Below, one piece after another: positions 47,913 to 59,249 of a stretch of 64,000 nucleotides of DNA (within the stretch, counting starts at the first letter, position 1; each line of letters starts with the position of its first letter). A program made the position numbers and the translations under genes. Under the pieces are notes generated by a model. That model saw only the letters and a program-made list of their open reading frames with translations, ran no database searches and was not told the DNA's origin. The stretch comes from Taenia hydatigena (Eukaryota; Platyhelminthes; Cestoda; Cyclophyllidea; Taeniidae), in assembly GCA_036345935.2 (NCBI GenBank), contig JADWOT020000010.1:830633-894632 (forward strand), given 5' to 3'.

Positions 47913-49330
47913 TTAAGTTGGCCTCCACATGAGGTGAGGTTGTGTTGCAAATGGAAATTGGACAAAATCACACTGTCGGCGAATCAGAAGATGTCTGTCG
48001 TGAGCAGTCCAAATCCTGTTTGGTAGACAAGCATTATGCCGAGATAGAAGAATCAACCAAAGTAAACTGCGATAGCAACAATTAAGTAGAAATGGATGAG
48101 AAGAGAAAAAATTGGAGCCTAAATGCCAACCATCACCTAGCATGCTTAGGTCAAATAAAGTTATGGAACATGCTTCACCAGCTCTCGGGTAAATGATTGA
48201 GACGAGTTGTAACGACATCAAAACACTTGCTTAAAGTTGAAGAAGTCGCACCAATTAGACTATGGGAAATGAGCTTAACTTCTGATTCGCCGTATCGAAA
48301 ATGCTTATTGAAAACTTCCTTAACTCCACCATCACCGAGAAAGTCAGAAAAGACAAATGGGCACATCCGCCTCTTTACTTGCCTTTACTTTATGAAAATG
48401 AGCCAACATTGGCTTAAATGCTCGTCAATTTGTAATAAAATGTCACTGTTTATTTTTCAAACACCATGCAGAAAGCACGTCATTCATTAACTGATTTGCA
48501 CTTTGAAATTCCTGCTTTATTCTCGAGAGATCACATCGAATCCAAATCTCTTTTATCTACTTAAGATAAATAGGATGCTAAGATACTTACAGGAGATACC
48601 TGGAAGCATCAGCCATTCACACTGAATGCAATAAAGTGCATCTCTGAGGTGATGGAGTGCCTGCTGCATGAGGTGGGCATTTCACGTAGTGCTCGTTGAA
48701 ATGCTTGGTCGCAGAAGCATGGCCTCTCCTTTCTCTATGCCTACACCTATTTCAAAACAATCAATCTACATTTTAATCATAGTTTCGGAGTCATGGTATG
48801 GATATCAAAAATGGCAGGTGACTTGTGATGGAATATTTCACACGAAGACTTCTGACTTCAGCTAGGCGCTGAGATAACCCGCGTGCCATACACCATGCGC
48901 TTGTTTTGATGAGCTGCGGAGTATCAGAACAAACTAAGTGCTTACACAGTTTACCGCAGTGTGGGTGCTGGTGCAGCCAGGTTCCCATAAGCAGATTGAA
49001 AGACTGTCCATCTACGAAGTCACAGTTTAACAAGTATAAGATCGCGAGCTCAATCCGCCTGGTGGTAAGTTGGTCGCCATTGTCTAGTCTCAGCTCTTCA
49101 ATTTGCATGTAATTTTGCACAGTGAGTGTTGAGAAAGTCATTGTAAAAAGAAGAAACAGTGCCACATATAAGATTACCGCTCCAATTTTGTTAGCCTGCC
49201 GTTTAATTTTATTTTGATTTCCCCAAAAACGACTATTTTTAGCCAACAAAAGAGGTAGAGGGAGGGGTTGTGATTGGCAATGATGAATGGAGGCCAATGG
49301 TGACGCTACGATCACGCTCAAGTGACCCTT
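47913..49330 (-). CDS. Candidate three-exon gene with one membrane segment
   Basis: Exon one (49330-48842) follows a TTTTTGTGACAG acceptor and is open beyond its donor for over 175 codons, unusually long here. It has a basic stretch, then one hydrophobic segment (AVILYVALFLLFTMTFSTL), then a long polar part with RLDNGDQLTTRRIELAI. Exon two (about 48372-48179) reads EVFNKHFRYGESEVKLISHS and ends TG before GTGAAG. Exon three (48015-47913) joins in phase 2, reads IWTAHDRHLLIRRQCDF, and stops at TAA. The product, roughly 260 residues, would be a single-pass membrane protein; topology is not determined. The gene is divergent from the one starting near 50.0 kb. The function is unknown. Confidence 0.45.
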
Positions 49331-49996
49331 CTGTCACAAAAATTAAATTATGATTACAAATGTCGACGCAGACGCCAAGTAGACGTTGACATCAACCCAG
49401 ATTTATCAATTATTATTATGAATGAAGTTAAATTCAGATTGTCGCATGTGGGTTCTGGCAGAGGGGTAAATGAGGAGCCACAAAAAAAGTAGAATGCCAG
49501 TTTGAATAGAGAAAGAAGGAATAGAAAGCTAGGAGAGGTAATACTTTCGGCTATTTACAGAGACCACAGTGTGTTGGGCATTAAAAACGCACAAATGAAA
49601 TAAATCGGAAAAGGGCATGTAATCAATGGTCGAGGACTAAATTAAAATCAGTCTTCTGTCACAGCTTGAAGATGCAAGAATTATGCCGTCTCTAATCGTC
49701 TTCATTGCGATCGAAGTAACATGAATGTCTGCATTAATATGCACAGGCACCCACACTATCCATCAATCATCAGTTAGTCATTAATCTCGGTTGTCTCAAT
49801 GGTTTGATGGTCCAAATGTTTGTGGTTTTTGCAGTTGCTGTAAACTATTAGAATGTGTTGAGTAACTGCATTCCGGCGCGACGGTTTTTTACCTTCGCTT
49901 CAATTTCTTGTTCTGTATCATGCTTCCAAACTTCCTTTGAATCAAGCACATTTTGTCTGCTTCCTTTATGCAGACACTTTTCAATCCACCACCAAG
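49331..49996. promoter_or_regulatory. Possible shared upstream region of two divergent genes
   Basis: The interval separates the presumed 5' ends of the minus-strand and plus-strand models. It is AT-rich and contains no long frame. A TATGCAG acceptor at 49974-49980 suggests that the plus-strand message has a spliced or trans-spliced 5' leader. No specific binding site is claimed. Confidence 0.3.
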
Positions 49997-51135
49997 ATGC
50001 CCGTGGTCTCAAAACTCTCACAAGTGCAAATTGAGAATGCCGTGTTTAGGAAGGGTGTGGATGTGTGTGACGTACTCTACCCATCGTTGTATTATGCTCT
50101 GCATCTTAAGAGGGCTGTGCGTACATGAGCTAGTGGTCGCGTTTTCTAATCAAAACAGAGATTGTGTCACTGATGGTGCATTTATCTGTTTGCAGGATTG
50201 CTGCTTGCCAGTCCTATCAGAGTGGCTGTCACTACTGATTGCCTCGATGATGAGCGTGCTGATTGAGCAGCTGAATGCGATGCAGATGGTGGCGATGACT
50301 GAGCAATGCGCTTTGCGATGCCCTCGTCCCCAATTTCTCTAGTCTATCAAGCAGATCAGGCCTCAGAATATTCTCAGTGCTCCCGGTTCGGATGCTGCCA
50401 ACGTGAGCACTCTCCTGCACTGCGTACTTGTGGGTTCCCTTCTTTCTTGCTTTTGAAAAGTTATCCACGTTACAAGCGTGTTTCCATGCTTTTTGCTTGC
50501 CTTTGCTTACTATTGATACCAATGAGGTAACATATTTCGCATTTAGCGTCACAATCGATATTACATGTGCTATGCAATAAAAGAGGAACAAAGGATTGCA
50601 TTTTTGTGTGATTTCTATAACACATTTTAAACACTTGCAAGATATTTATCAATATTGTGCTGGGTATACAGTAATCGTGTGATTAAATCGCTGCGGTTTC
50701 TTCTACGCATTTCACATCCATGGGTTGACATAATTGGCAACTGCTAGAGACTGATACCGTTAGCAATCTTACGGAAGGTGCCTCCAAAATGGATGCATTT
50801 GTCTTATTGAGCGTACGCAGAAATTAGGAGATTAGGTAAGGCCAATCTGATTATCCCTTTGATCAGCACAGGTCCTAGTGTCGTTGCTGAGTCTGACAGA
50901 AGCCATTATGGGGGCGGAGAAAACCATGTGTATGCGGCACGGCTTGGCCTTCTTCCATGGTTGCACCATCCACTTTGCTAGTGATTACACCTTCTACGGC
51001 TTCGGCCTCCTGTCCGCCCTCCTGTCACCCACCCACCCCAACTTCGCCCTTATTGACGCCCAGTTTGCACTGACACTCAACGAGATTGCCAGCTGTATCC
51101 ACGATCTCAACTCTGTCGGGCTAAGCCAGGTCTAA
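49997..51135 (+). CDS. Candidate four-exon gene, 185 residues, unrecognised
   Basis: The ATG at 49997 has a good context (AAG before it). Exons are 49997-50116, 50196-50288, 50343-50423 and 50872-51135, with introns of 79, 54 and 448 bases, all in phase 0. The start reads MPVVSKLSQVQIENAVFRKG. The last exon is clearly richer in G and C than its surroundings, has strong third-position bias, and reads CMRHGLAFFHGCTIHFASDY and later IDAQFALTLNEIASCIHDLN. It ends in TAA after GLSQV, or donates at GTCTAA if the gene continues. The composition is that of a helical soluble or membrane-associated protein. The last exon is the most secure; the second and third are less certain because the minus strand is also open there. 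Confidence 0.5.
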
Positions 51136-51500
51136 CATCAACTCTTGCATGCTTCTTATCAGTCTACAGCTCAATTTAACTTCAAAGATCTGTAGAACTC
51201 TCACAACGGACCTGTGTCTCTTTTTGTCAGAGCAACTTGTAAAATTTGTTGTTTTAACGTTCTAGTGGTGGTTTATTTGGCTAAATACAACAGCCTTAAA
51301 TTTGAAGGACTTACGTTTTTGTAACTCTTGAATGTCTAATAGTCTTGAAACTTCCTATATGCGTAGTCGAACGCGAATTGCTGCGGTTTACACGACCTGT
51401 ATTTAAATTTAAATTTTAGAGATCACAGCCACAACATTGAATGACTGTTTCCATATAAAAGGCTCTATAAAGATTAAGTGTTCTAAACTCCTTTTTCTAG

Positions 51501-51690
51501 GGCCAGTGAATCTCGACCTCATGGAGGCAAAAAATGTGTATTGCGCAGAAGTTCTTGCAGCTCAATATTGCAAGTGGCGAAATTCGATGCACCTTTACAG
51601 ATCCTATAGAATGGTGGGACTTGAATTCGTTTTATCTTGTTTCGCGGCAACTAAATCTTCTCCTACTGCGACTGTTTGCCTAAAATTTAG
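51501..51690 (+). CDS. Candidate exon, frame uncertain
   Basis: After a TTTTTCTAG acceptor two frames are open. One reads PVNLDLMEAKNVYCAEVLAA and reaches a possible donor, AAATTTAG before GTGGCC. The other reads ASESRPHGGKKCVLRRSS and stops early. Neither joins in phase to the last exon of the preceding gene. Confidence 0.25.
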
Positions 51691-52491
51691 GTGGCCTTAT
51701 GCAGGTTTTTGGGTTGTTTCTAATGTTCAAACTTCTATTAGAGGGTGAAATCATTTAAACTTTCTGCCGCAGACATTTTCATTCGAAAAAGCCTTTCTCA
51801 TAGCTACATTAAGCTATACTTAACCAATCCCCTCACAGGTTTTCGGAAACCGCCAAAGCGATCCACACCTCACTTCTCCTTCATGCCTCTATTTTGTGTG
51901 CCTTGGTTTACTTGTTAACTCATCTGTCTGTGTCTTCCTGGATTGCAGAACTTGCATTCTTTATTCCGTCGATCGTCTTATCCACCGATTGACAGTAGTC
52001 CTTTGTCCCCCTCTCCCCTCTACCCCTTCTCAAATTTACTCCTACCCTACTCCACCACTTGGCATCGCCGATTCTCTGCCGGGGTTTTTTTAAGAACAAT
52101 GTGTCAATTATCGAGATTTCTTGCGCTGTAGTAGTTCTAGCATCAACCTACCGGTGTCTGTTCCTAGTTGCCTCAGTCGTTCCTACTCCCACCGCTCTGT
52201 AGTTTTATCAGACATCACAGTTTATTATTGCAGTACCCCTTGTGAAAATGCTGAGTCTCTTAATTGTTGTTAAAATCCGTCAAGTTTTATTGAGGGTAGG
52301 ACTGAAAGGCTATTACGTTTGCAAGTAGTCGGGGTAGTACGATATTGGCCTTCCCCTCGAAGAAGAAACTAGAAAGGAAAGAAACAAAATAGTTAACCTA
52401 GTAATGATTAGCGGTCGTTCTGCAACACCCTTGGTAGTTGTCTCTCGCAGAATGCTAAATCCGTTTGCTAAGTACGCACATTCCACGTCAG

Positions 52492-52616
52492 ATTCCAAGC
52501 CTTGAATTGGTACTGACCGCCGAGAGGAGTGAGGCCTATCGATTGCGTTTCAACTTAGATAATGACGGCCACACTGGTGGTTTAAGAAGTGATATGCCTG
52601 ACTGCTTCCCTTTTAG
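52492..52616 (+). CDS. Candidate exon, unrecognised
   Basis: Between a CCACGTCAG acceptor and CCTTTTAG before GTCGTG, the frame reads IPSLELVLTAERSEAYRLRF, then NLDNDGHTGGLRSDMPDC. It is richer in G and C than the flanks and has good third positions. Partner exons were not found. It overlaps a weak minus-strand candidate for the sirtuin C-terminus, which I rejected. Confidence 0.4.
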
Positions 52617-53222
52617 GTCGTGGTTAACCGTCTCTACAGACTTATTGGTACGATGAAATTGGGTGTGCATCCCAAACATTATTTAACAGCTCAATCTATT
52701 GGTAACGCAAGAGAATTGCTTCTCCACAAAGCTTACAACGCGTGTGAACAATATGACTAAATGGTCAAGGAACCTACGGTAGGTGGAATGTTTCCTTTCT
52801 TCAAACTGTACTCCTACATTTCGCAGAGCACCGTAAGCAGCATTTCAGACATTTCGTTTTGACAACATCTTCAGATTCATCCAACATTCACAAGCACCTG
52901 GTAAGAACTCCAGTGCCGCTACTAGTGACCGCTTAGGTCATAAAAACCATTCCAAAATCAGCCAAGTCGCCTGCACTTAGAGTTGAACTCAATCAGACTG
53001 TTCCATCTTAGATACTGGAAACACAAATGATGGATTGCAGTGGCAACTTAAATCGCGTCTAAGTCGCGGGTGGATCCAAACATTCATATTTTGCAGGGAG
53101 AGCTACAGCTCGATGCATTCTAGCATCCCATTTGACTCGTTTTAGTAACGAAGCATGAGTCTACAATCTACAGGGCGGGCATTTCAATAACTTGATTGTT
53201 TCAGCAATGATTGGTTACTTAC

Positions 53223-53435
53223 GCAGCGCTGGAAGTGATCGGTGTGTCCTCCACACTAATCTCAGCCACAGGATTGCCACGAGTTGCGACTGAGATAGCC
53301 AAATCCGCAGCGGGATGGGTGGCCCCATTCATGATGCCTACCATCAAACAGACGTCGGCTGCAGCTGCTGCCTCTTTGGCCGCATCCAGGTTAAACGAAT
53401 GCACATACTGGTTGAAATACAACGCCTTCGGATCC
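53223..53435 (-). CDS. SIRT5-like sirtuin, one internal exon
   Basis: The exon is bounded by a CATTGCAG acceptor and a GCTGC donor before GTAAGTAACC, both phase 2, and is GC-rich. It encodes ADVCLMVGIMNGATHPAADL, then AISVATRGNPVAEISVEDTP. This matches the C-terminal NAD-binding part of class III sirtuins (SIRT5): the hydrophobic strand with Val-Gly, the Tyr/His-Pro-Ala-Ala turn, and the Arg-Gly-x-Pro-Val-Ala-Glu strand that ends near Glu-x-Thr-Pro. SIRT5 removes succinyl, malonyl and glutaryl groups from lysines, mostly in mitochondria. The usual Gly-Thr-Ser after Val-Gly is replaced by Ile-Met-Asn, which is odd because that turn touches NAD. The catalytic histidine and zinc-binding exons were not found, so the gene is partial here, has long introns, or is decaying. 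Confidence 0.72.
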
Positions 53436-53476
53436 CTGCAATGATCGTAGGTGAACAAGTCCCATAAAATGATAAC

Positions 53477-53569
53477 TTATGAAACAGCTGAGGTGTCTGT
53501 AGGCTTTGGCACACGAAGGGTTTGAAGAGTCATGATAATTGCAGCTAACGACGGGTTGTTTTGGAGGAC
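53477..53569 (-). CDS. Candidate terminal exon next to the sirtuin exon
   Basis: The minus strand reads VLQNNPSLAAIIMTLQTLRV, then PKPTDTSAVS, and a TAA stop, after a GCGTGAG acceptor-like site. It sits only 41 bases upstream of the sirtuin exon on the same strand, so both cannot be consecutive exons of one message. It would need alternative splicing or be a false call. Confidence 0.2.
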   Translation of the reverse strand, partial: VLQNNPSLAAIIMTLQTLRVPKPTDTSAVS

Positions 53570-53739
53570 CTCACGCAAAGCAGTTATTAGTCTATGATTA
53601 CATCAAGTTACTTGTCAAAGCGAAATGAAGGAGGGAAAACTAGCTGATATGAAAATGCAACTGTTTGACAAGGAAATTTCTCTCACATTAATGAGAAATA
53701 CCCTGACTGATGAAAAGGGTTACTTACGTAGCTAGACAA

Positions 53740-55125
53740 CATCTGATGATTGGCTTTGATAAAAACGAAACGCAGATATTGCAAGCCCACAAGTATGCAA
53801 AATGGCAGAACATTGCATAAAATTGCATAACAATGTTAAAGGCAGGGTACGTCGTGGATCTAAATCATGTTTATCAAACAGATGACTGCTTTGTAACCCA
53901 AGCTTATGCTGACAGGACAAGTAATCACGGCAACGCATGCTTCAGTTGAGCGATCAGTACAGCTTTTTCTTAGTCAACACCTGGTTGTATGAATGATTTC
54001 GAAAACACCATTATGCTGATTAAAGTACTTGACAGATGTGCTTTCAGGTTCCCTTCTACTCTAACCTGAATTCAACTTCCAGGGCGGGAAATGGTATCAG
54101 CTCATTAAAAGTATCTGCACGAAATCCTTGTATTTTTGGTGAAGCTTAGCACTAGATGTTTGAAGTCTTGCGCAGGCAATGCTTTTATTTAATTTGTTGG
54201 GAAAAAGAAAGATTATAGGATGTAGCACGCATAATAAACAATGATCTATATTATCAGCAGACCGTTGAATAGACTAATGAACTATTTGTAATTGGTGATT
54301 ACAACAAGGTGACAATAAATCCCTTACGATGGTGACTCACCGGAGTGGTTTTTCTGCCATTCATCGAATCGATTTCTGCATTTCAAATATTCAATGCGCG
54401 AAACCTAGAACGACGCCAGGTAATCCCATGCTGGCACACTTAGCATGCTCCTATTCTACCATTAATTTAGCAAAGTTGATAAAATAGCTATTGTATAAAC
54501 TGGAATCGAATCGAGATGATGAGTTAAACGTCATCCAAATACAATTATATTTTCAACGCAACAGACGGAAAGGGTTGTTTATTGCATACACAAAATTCTC
54601 CCGTACGTGCGTTGGTAATATTTTGTCTTCTGGGACTAGCGCAGCTTTGAATGTTCATTATAAGAATAAAAACACCAGGTAGTGCTTAAAACAAATTAAG
54701 TTCTTGCAGCATGTGATGCGCAAAATGAGATTGAAGAGAAAGAAAATTGAGCTTATCGGGTCAAAATCAACGAAAAGCAGTAATGGAGGAAGAATCGATA
54801 GCACAAAGCAAAAATTCACATAAAAGACACAAATAAGGGAATTTTGTGGTAGTTGGCGCCAGTCCGATGGTAGGTGGGCATACACCTGCCTTCGTTGGTA
54901 TCAATCCCAAGCATTCTTGCGTCCTCATGCGACAGAAGAAAACTTTGTTTGCGGAGAGCAGCAGTTTAGTTGAACTCCGCTCCTAGTGCTTGCATCTATG
55001 CGAGTACTTGTCGACAGTGCGAAGTGATAAGATTTGTGTTCTGAGAAGGCGCCAAGATGCAAACGCAGCTTTCACTGAATGACAAAGTAATTAAACCCTA
55101 GCCTTTACAACTGCCATGATAAATG
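53740..55125. other. No supported gene
   Basis: A second GTAAGTAACC donor-like word occurs on the minus strand at 53727, but the frame before it does not resemble a sirtuin. Nothing else could be assigned. Confidence 0.35.
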
Positions 55126-55129
55126 GAGG

Positions 55130-56300
55130 TAGGCATATATTTTAATAGGTTAAAGCAATGAATATTGGAGGCAATCTAGATCCTGATGCGCCGACCACAG
55201 ACCCTCTGGGCAATGCGAGATCGATTACTCGATAATAGCTGGAATAGAACAGGTATGAATGCCTTTTGATCGGCACGGATCCGCTATTAATGCAATCAGT
55301 ACTGCTAAGGCGTTTGCCGTCAGATGCGCCCTCATTCTTACTTAGTGCTACGGTCGAAGGAACGTGCACTGCCGAGCAGAACTGTAGCGATCAAATTCAA
55401 CCATCCGAAACTGTTTGAATGAGTAAGATATTAAGTTAATATTTGCGCCTGATATTAGAAAATAGCTAAGCAAATTCGCATCGCCTAAGCATAACGTCAA
55501 TGCATTCAAAAGTGAGTAGTCACTAAGTAAAATCAGTAATTTTAATTTGTCTCCATTCATGTTTTAATGTCAGCCACGTGAACGAGCGTGTCAAATGTCC
55601 AGCAAAGTAGTATTCGCAGTGTCTGTCACTCTCCTGCAATCGTTTGAATGTTAGTGCTATTTCTTGCACACTTCGAGCCTGATTTATGTTTGCATGGGTA
55701 GCTGACAGAGAAGGTTTATGGTTTTAGCAGATGGTATTCGGGTAGCAATGTGACTAAATGTCTTGAGTTGCCAATCTTCTTGTATCCCCACTTTTATTAG
55801 TCTTGTTTACTTAATGCCATCTTGAGTGCATAAACTGAGACAGCAAATGTGAAGCTCGTGGCAAAACGAACCACTTCTGCCACCAGAAGGAAGTGCACTT
55901 CGCACATGCATGACACTCACCACTTTGTCTTGAGCTAAATACCACCATCTCACCACTTGAGAATGCCCTCATCTATTGTGTGTACCCAGTGCATAAAGGT
56001 AAAGGCCAAAGCGCAAAAATATGGTGAATAGCCTCTTCTTCCTCACTAATGCCATATACAGGCATGTTGGAACTATAAGAGCAGAATCATACCATGGTGT
56101 CAGTCTATACCCATCAAGCGATTCTTCACATTTGCCGCGAAAAAGCAAAAACACTTTTATAGCAGGACAGTGAGTTCATCTTTTCTGCTTAGTCCTTTAC
56201 TTCCTTGTAAGGGTCAGTACAATTCGATAAGAATATTCTTTGTGGGCTTTGGTGGCATTAAGGACAGAGCAAAGTGAAGTTAATTTTGGTTGTCCGGAGT
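55130..56300 (-). repeat. Repeat family A, inverted third copy
   Basis: On the minus strand 56300-55855 aligns with the first half of copies 1 and 2, and 55360-55130 aligns with their last part (landmarks CTTCGACCGTAGCAC and GGATCTAGA). The middle is strongly diverged. Two open frames here (55142-55560) can be joined by a 35-base GT-AG gap but are not kept in the other copies. Confidence 0.65.
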
Positions 56301-56999
56301 ACACTCTTAACGCAATTCGGGCACTGAAGACTAGGTGTTTAGGATATTTACCCATCAAATACCAATGACTTTGTATCTGCACCGTAACAATTATGACGAG
56401 TAGCGATAGCTCTTTGTTGTACCATTCTTTTCTGCGATCTCTCCCAGACATCACTTATTAACCTTAATCAGAACGTGTTTATGTAAGGCCAGCGCCTACT
56501 GTCTAACCTGTGATTGTAGAGTCCATGTTTGGCAAAAATTCACTTTACAAGAGGGAATTGGTTCCTTCTGAAAGGAATTTTGTCAAACGCATATTGTTTT
56601 CCACACAAGGAAACCACCTTTTGCAAGCACCACTCTTTAAGGTTTAGCGATTAAACCCGCGTCAGGGTGGTTGAATGAACGAGCATTCAGTTCAGCTCAA
56701 TGCCTGCATCTGCTATCAGGTTAGCACCATTCCCTGTTAACTCACTGCTTTTTCTTGTCAAACATTTTCATAAATATCTAATCAACCCTGCACTTACGAA
56801 ATTCGTTTTGCACTTCTATTCATGTACTACTTCAAGTACCATTCACACAGCCGAATCCCGACCTTCAAACTTAATCTAACGACCCGCTTTCCTTAAATCA
56901 TCACGCACAAAATAGCAAATTGTCCCTAGCATTTTATTTCAAATGGGTCGATTAGTGCGAATTTGATGGGAAACCGCATCCCAAAAACACCACTGAACG

Positions 57000-57730
57000 T
57001 TGTCGAGATTTAGGAGATCTGGTGTGTAAGCACCTGAATGTTGTTGGCATTGGCAATCCATGCTCGGCAAGCCTAAGCTTAACGCAAATCTTCACACGTT
57101 GATTATTTACTTAGTGGGATGTGTACAACCTCAAATATTGTCGCACAAGCAGTGTTTTTAGTGTAAATTATGTATAATAGTCATAGGCAGTGATTTTGCT
57201 ATCGGAAAAACGCTTCTTTTGATAAGAGCAAATACGCCTAATCGCATATCATTTTAAGCAATTTGAGCCATGTGGTGCGTCGCACGTGGGATGACAGCTG
57301 GCTGATCAGCAGACACTCCCTGACCATATTACGATATCACACGTAAAACGACCTTTCGCTGAGTCAATGTTAACAGTTGTCTGAATTGAAGAACATCTGT
57401 TTGTGGTGGCAATCGATTATGATAGTAAAAATGAAGAGTGCGGTATGAGAGCGGATTATTCGACAAAAAATTCAAATATGCGTTTCCAGACCTTAACATC
57501 ATTAGGCGTGTCCATAATTTGTGTTTAATCTGAGGGTCCTTCGTGCTCCCTCTTTCTGTCAAGATGGGAGGAAATAGCAGGCGGGTGACCCTTGTATACA
57601 CAACAATCGGAGCTCGATTTAGTGGAAATTGATGATCAAACTGCATTTGATTAAAGTGCTGCTCAGCGGCTTCACAAATTTCTGCAGTGCACGGAATTGG
57701 CACGTCTGAATAGAGTGTGGTGCAGAATCG
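57000..57730 (+). repeat. Repeat family B fragment
   Basis: Matches the middle of copies 1 and 3, sharing a GATGACAGCTGG and CAGCAGACAC block and the CTGTTTGTGGTGGCAA region. A 124-codon minus-strand frame (57329-57703) lies inside and is not open in the other copies. Confidence 0.55.
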
Positions 57731-57739
57731 TCTGTCAAC

Positions 57740-58565
57740 CCATTTTCACTTGCATAAAATGACTCTGCATTTCAATTTCCTGCTCCAAGACAAATGCCAA
57801 TTAAAAGCTGATGGGACAAAGAGATTTTGCGCCAATTCATTGGTGTGTCATTCAACTGAATAACTATTTCGCAATTAATAAATAGTTTTTTTGAAAATAA
57901 TATTTGGAATCTATCTCCAGCTAGCAGCATTTTCGTATTGCGATTTTATGTCCATGGCACAGAAATTTGACGATAGTGTTTGTTTTGGTAGTCAAGATTC
58001 TATGAACCATAGTCTTTAATTTTCAGTAAAATTATCATAATTTTTTGTGTTCCCCGAATCTGCATGTAAAATTCAAAGTGCAGAGAAGCGATTTGCGCAC
58101 ATTTAATGCACATATCTGTTCAACGAAGTAGCAGAGATGTGATTTTTTGACAAAACGCTGATAGGCTCTGGTGTACGGAAACCATCTAAGCAGAAAGGAC
58201 ACTTCCAGTTGAGATATTCTCACGACAAATTTTTAGCGCTGGATTTAAACGCAAACTCATTAACCCCATTTGGACGGTGAGACGTTAACATTGTCCAAAC
58301 AGACTCAAGTGACATGCGTATGAGCGAAGTGACTTGGATGAAGCGCACGATGAGAGTTGGTTGGCGCGGTGTCAACCACTGCGAAAACACTGATTGCTTG
58401 GTTGATTTGTGATTGGTGCCATGCGATAGACATAAGGTTTTGTGGCTTATAAAGTAAGATTCTATGTGCTCTAAGGCCTACTAGCCAGTAAGATGAGATT
58501 CGGAAGCAAGGAGTGGAATGTAAAACCTGACCCAGCAATGACATGGAGCAATCCTACCAAGCAAA
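57740..58565. other. No well-supported gene
   Basis: On the minus strand at 58110-58210 a short frame reads KCPFCLDGFRTPEPISVLSK and then NH, with finger-like Cys-x2-Cys spacing but no second histidine. It may be a decayed zinc finger. Nothing else was assigned. Confidence 0.3.
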
Positions 58566-58569
58566 ACAG

Positions 58570-58682
58570 TGGGCGAGTTCGAAGCTTTTCTGAAGTTATT
58601 GAAATATATGCATTTACCTAGTGCACGCGAGACACAGCCCTGTGTAGACGATTCACTGAGCTATTGGCTTTGTTATTGCTAC
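58570..58682 (+). CDS. Candidate exon, unrecognised
   Basis: After a CAAAACAG acceptor-like site (phase 1), the frame reads GEFEAFLKLLKYMHLPSARE, then TQPCVDDSLSYWLCYCY, ending before a strong GTAAGA donor at 58683 in phase 0. No partner exon or family was found. Confidence 0.3.
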
Positions 58683-59019
58683 GTAAGACTTCCCTACAAG
58701 TTTTCAAGCCAACATCACGTGGTAAATTTGATTGCTAAGAAATGCACGCATCAATTGAGGGAGAAAACGCTCCTTTGGTAGTAGCCATGCGACACTTCGA
58801 ACACATTGCACAAGGTCAAAGGATGCTTGACGTTGCACTCGGATGTGCAAGCACAGTAGAAGTTGGAAAGCTGGATAGTTGAAAACAACTGGGAAGCGTC
58901 AGGTTTAGCCCATATTCCGTTCACACGTAGCGATGGTACGACCTGAAAACTGAATGTGACTTTCTAGTAAATAAACCATTAGCATGGCAAATCCTTTAAC
59001 ATGCTATAATGTAGCCTCC

Positions 59020-59240
59020 TTTAATTGTATCCTTTTAATCAGTTGCCACATTGGTCAGATGCACTTTGATCGTGACACAGCTGCTCATACTAGGTCAACC
59101 AAAGGCCAAATTTGACGCGTGAATCCATAGTGCGTTCACGGCGTGTCTGCTAAACGGTTAGCTCTCACGCCACGTGGAACGTGCCGCACAAATCAAATCA
59201 CTCGCACCCACCCGCAAGTTTAGGATATCTGCCCTAGTCC
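59020..59240 (-). repeat. Repeat family B fragment, inverted
   Basis: Reverse-complement match to the block at 4390-4500 and 44220-44340, with landmarks GTGTCTGCT, CACGGCG and GCCACGTGG. Confidence 0.5.
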
Positions 59241-59249
59241 GACAATGTG

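Noticed and set aside
48197..48490. 97-codon plus-strand ORF
   Set aside because: It is antisense to a minus-strand exon that splices in phase to a clear last exon.
50232..50591. 119-codon minus-strand ORF
   Set aside because: It overlaps plus-strand exons that fit a longer phase-consistent model, and its first half looks random.
52550..52601. Possible C-terminal sirtuin exon on the minus strand (YHFLNHQCGRHYLS)
   Set aside because: The phase fits, but the match to the sirtuin C-terminus is slight and a better plus-strand exon occupies the same bases.
55142..55560. A minus-strand two-exon gene joined by a 35-base intron in perfect phase, 127 residues
   Set aside because: The second exon lies in the inverted third copy of repeat A and the frame is not open in the other copies. 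It shows that phase-matched short-intron models can arise by chance here, which lowers confidence in similar calls.
57329..57703. 124-codon minus-strand ORF
   Set aside because: It lies in a family B fragment and is not open in the corresponding parts of copies 1 and 3.
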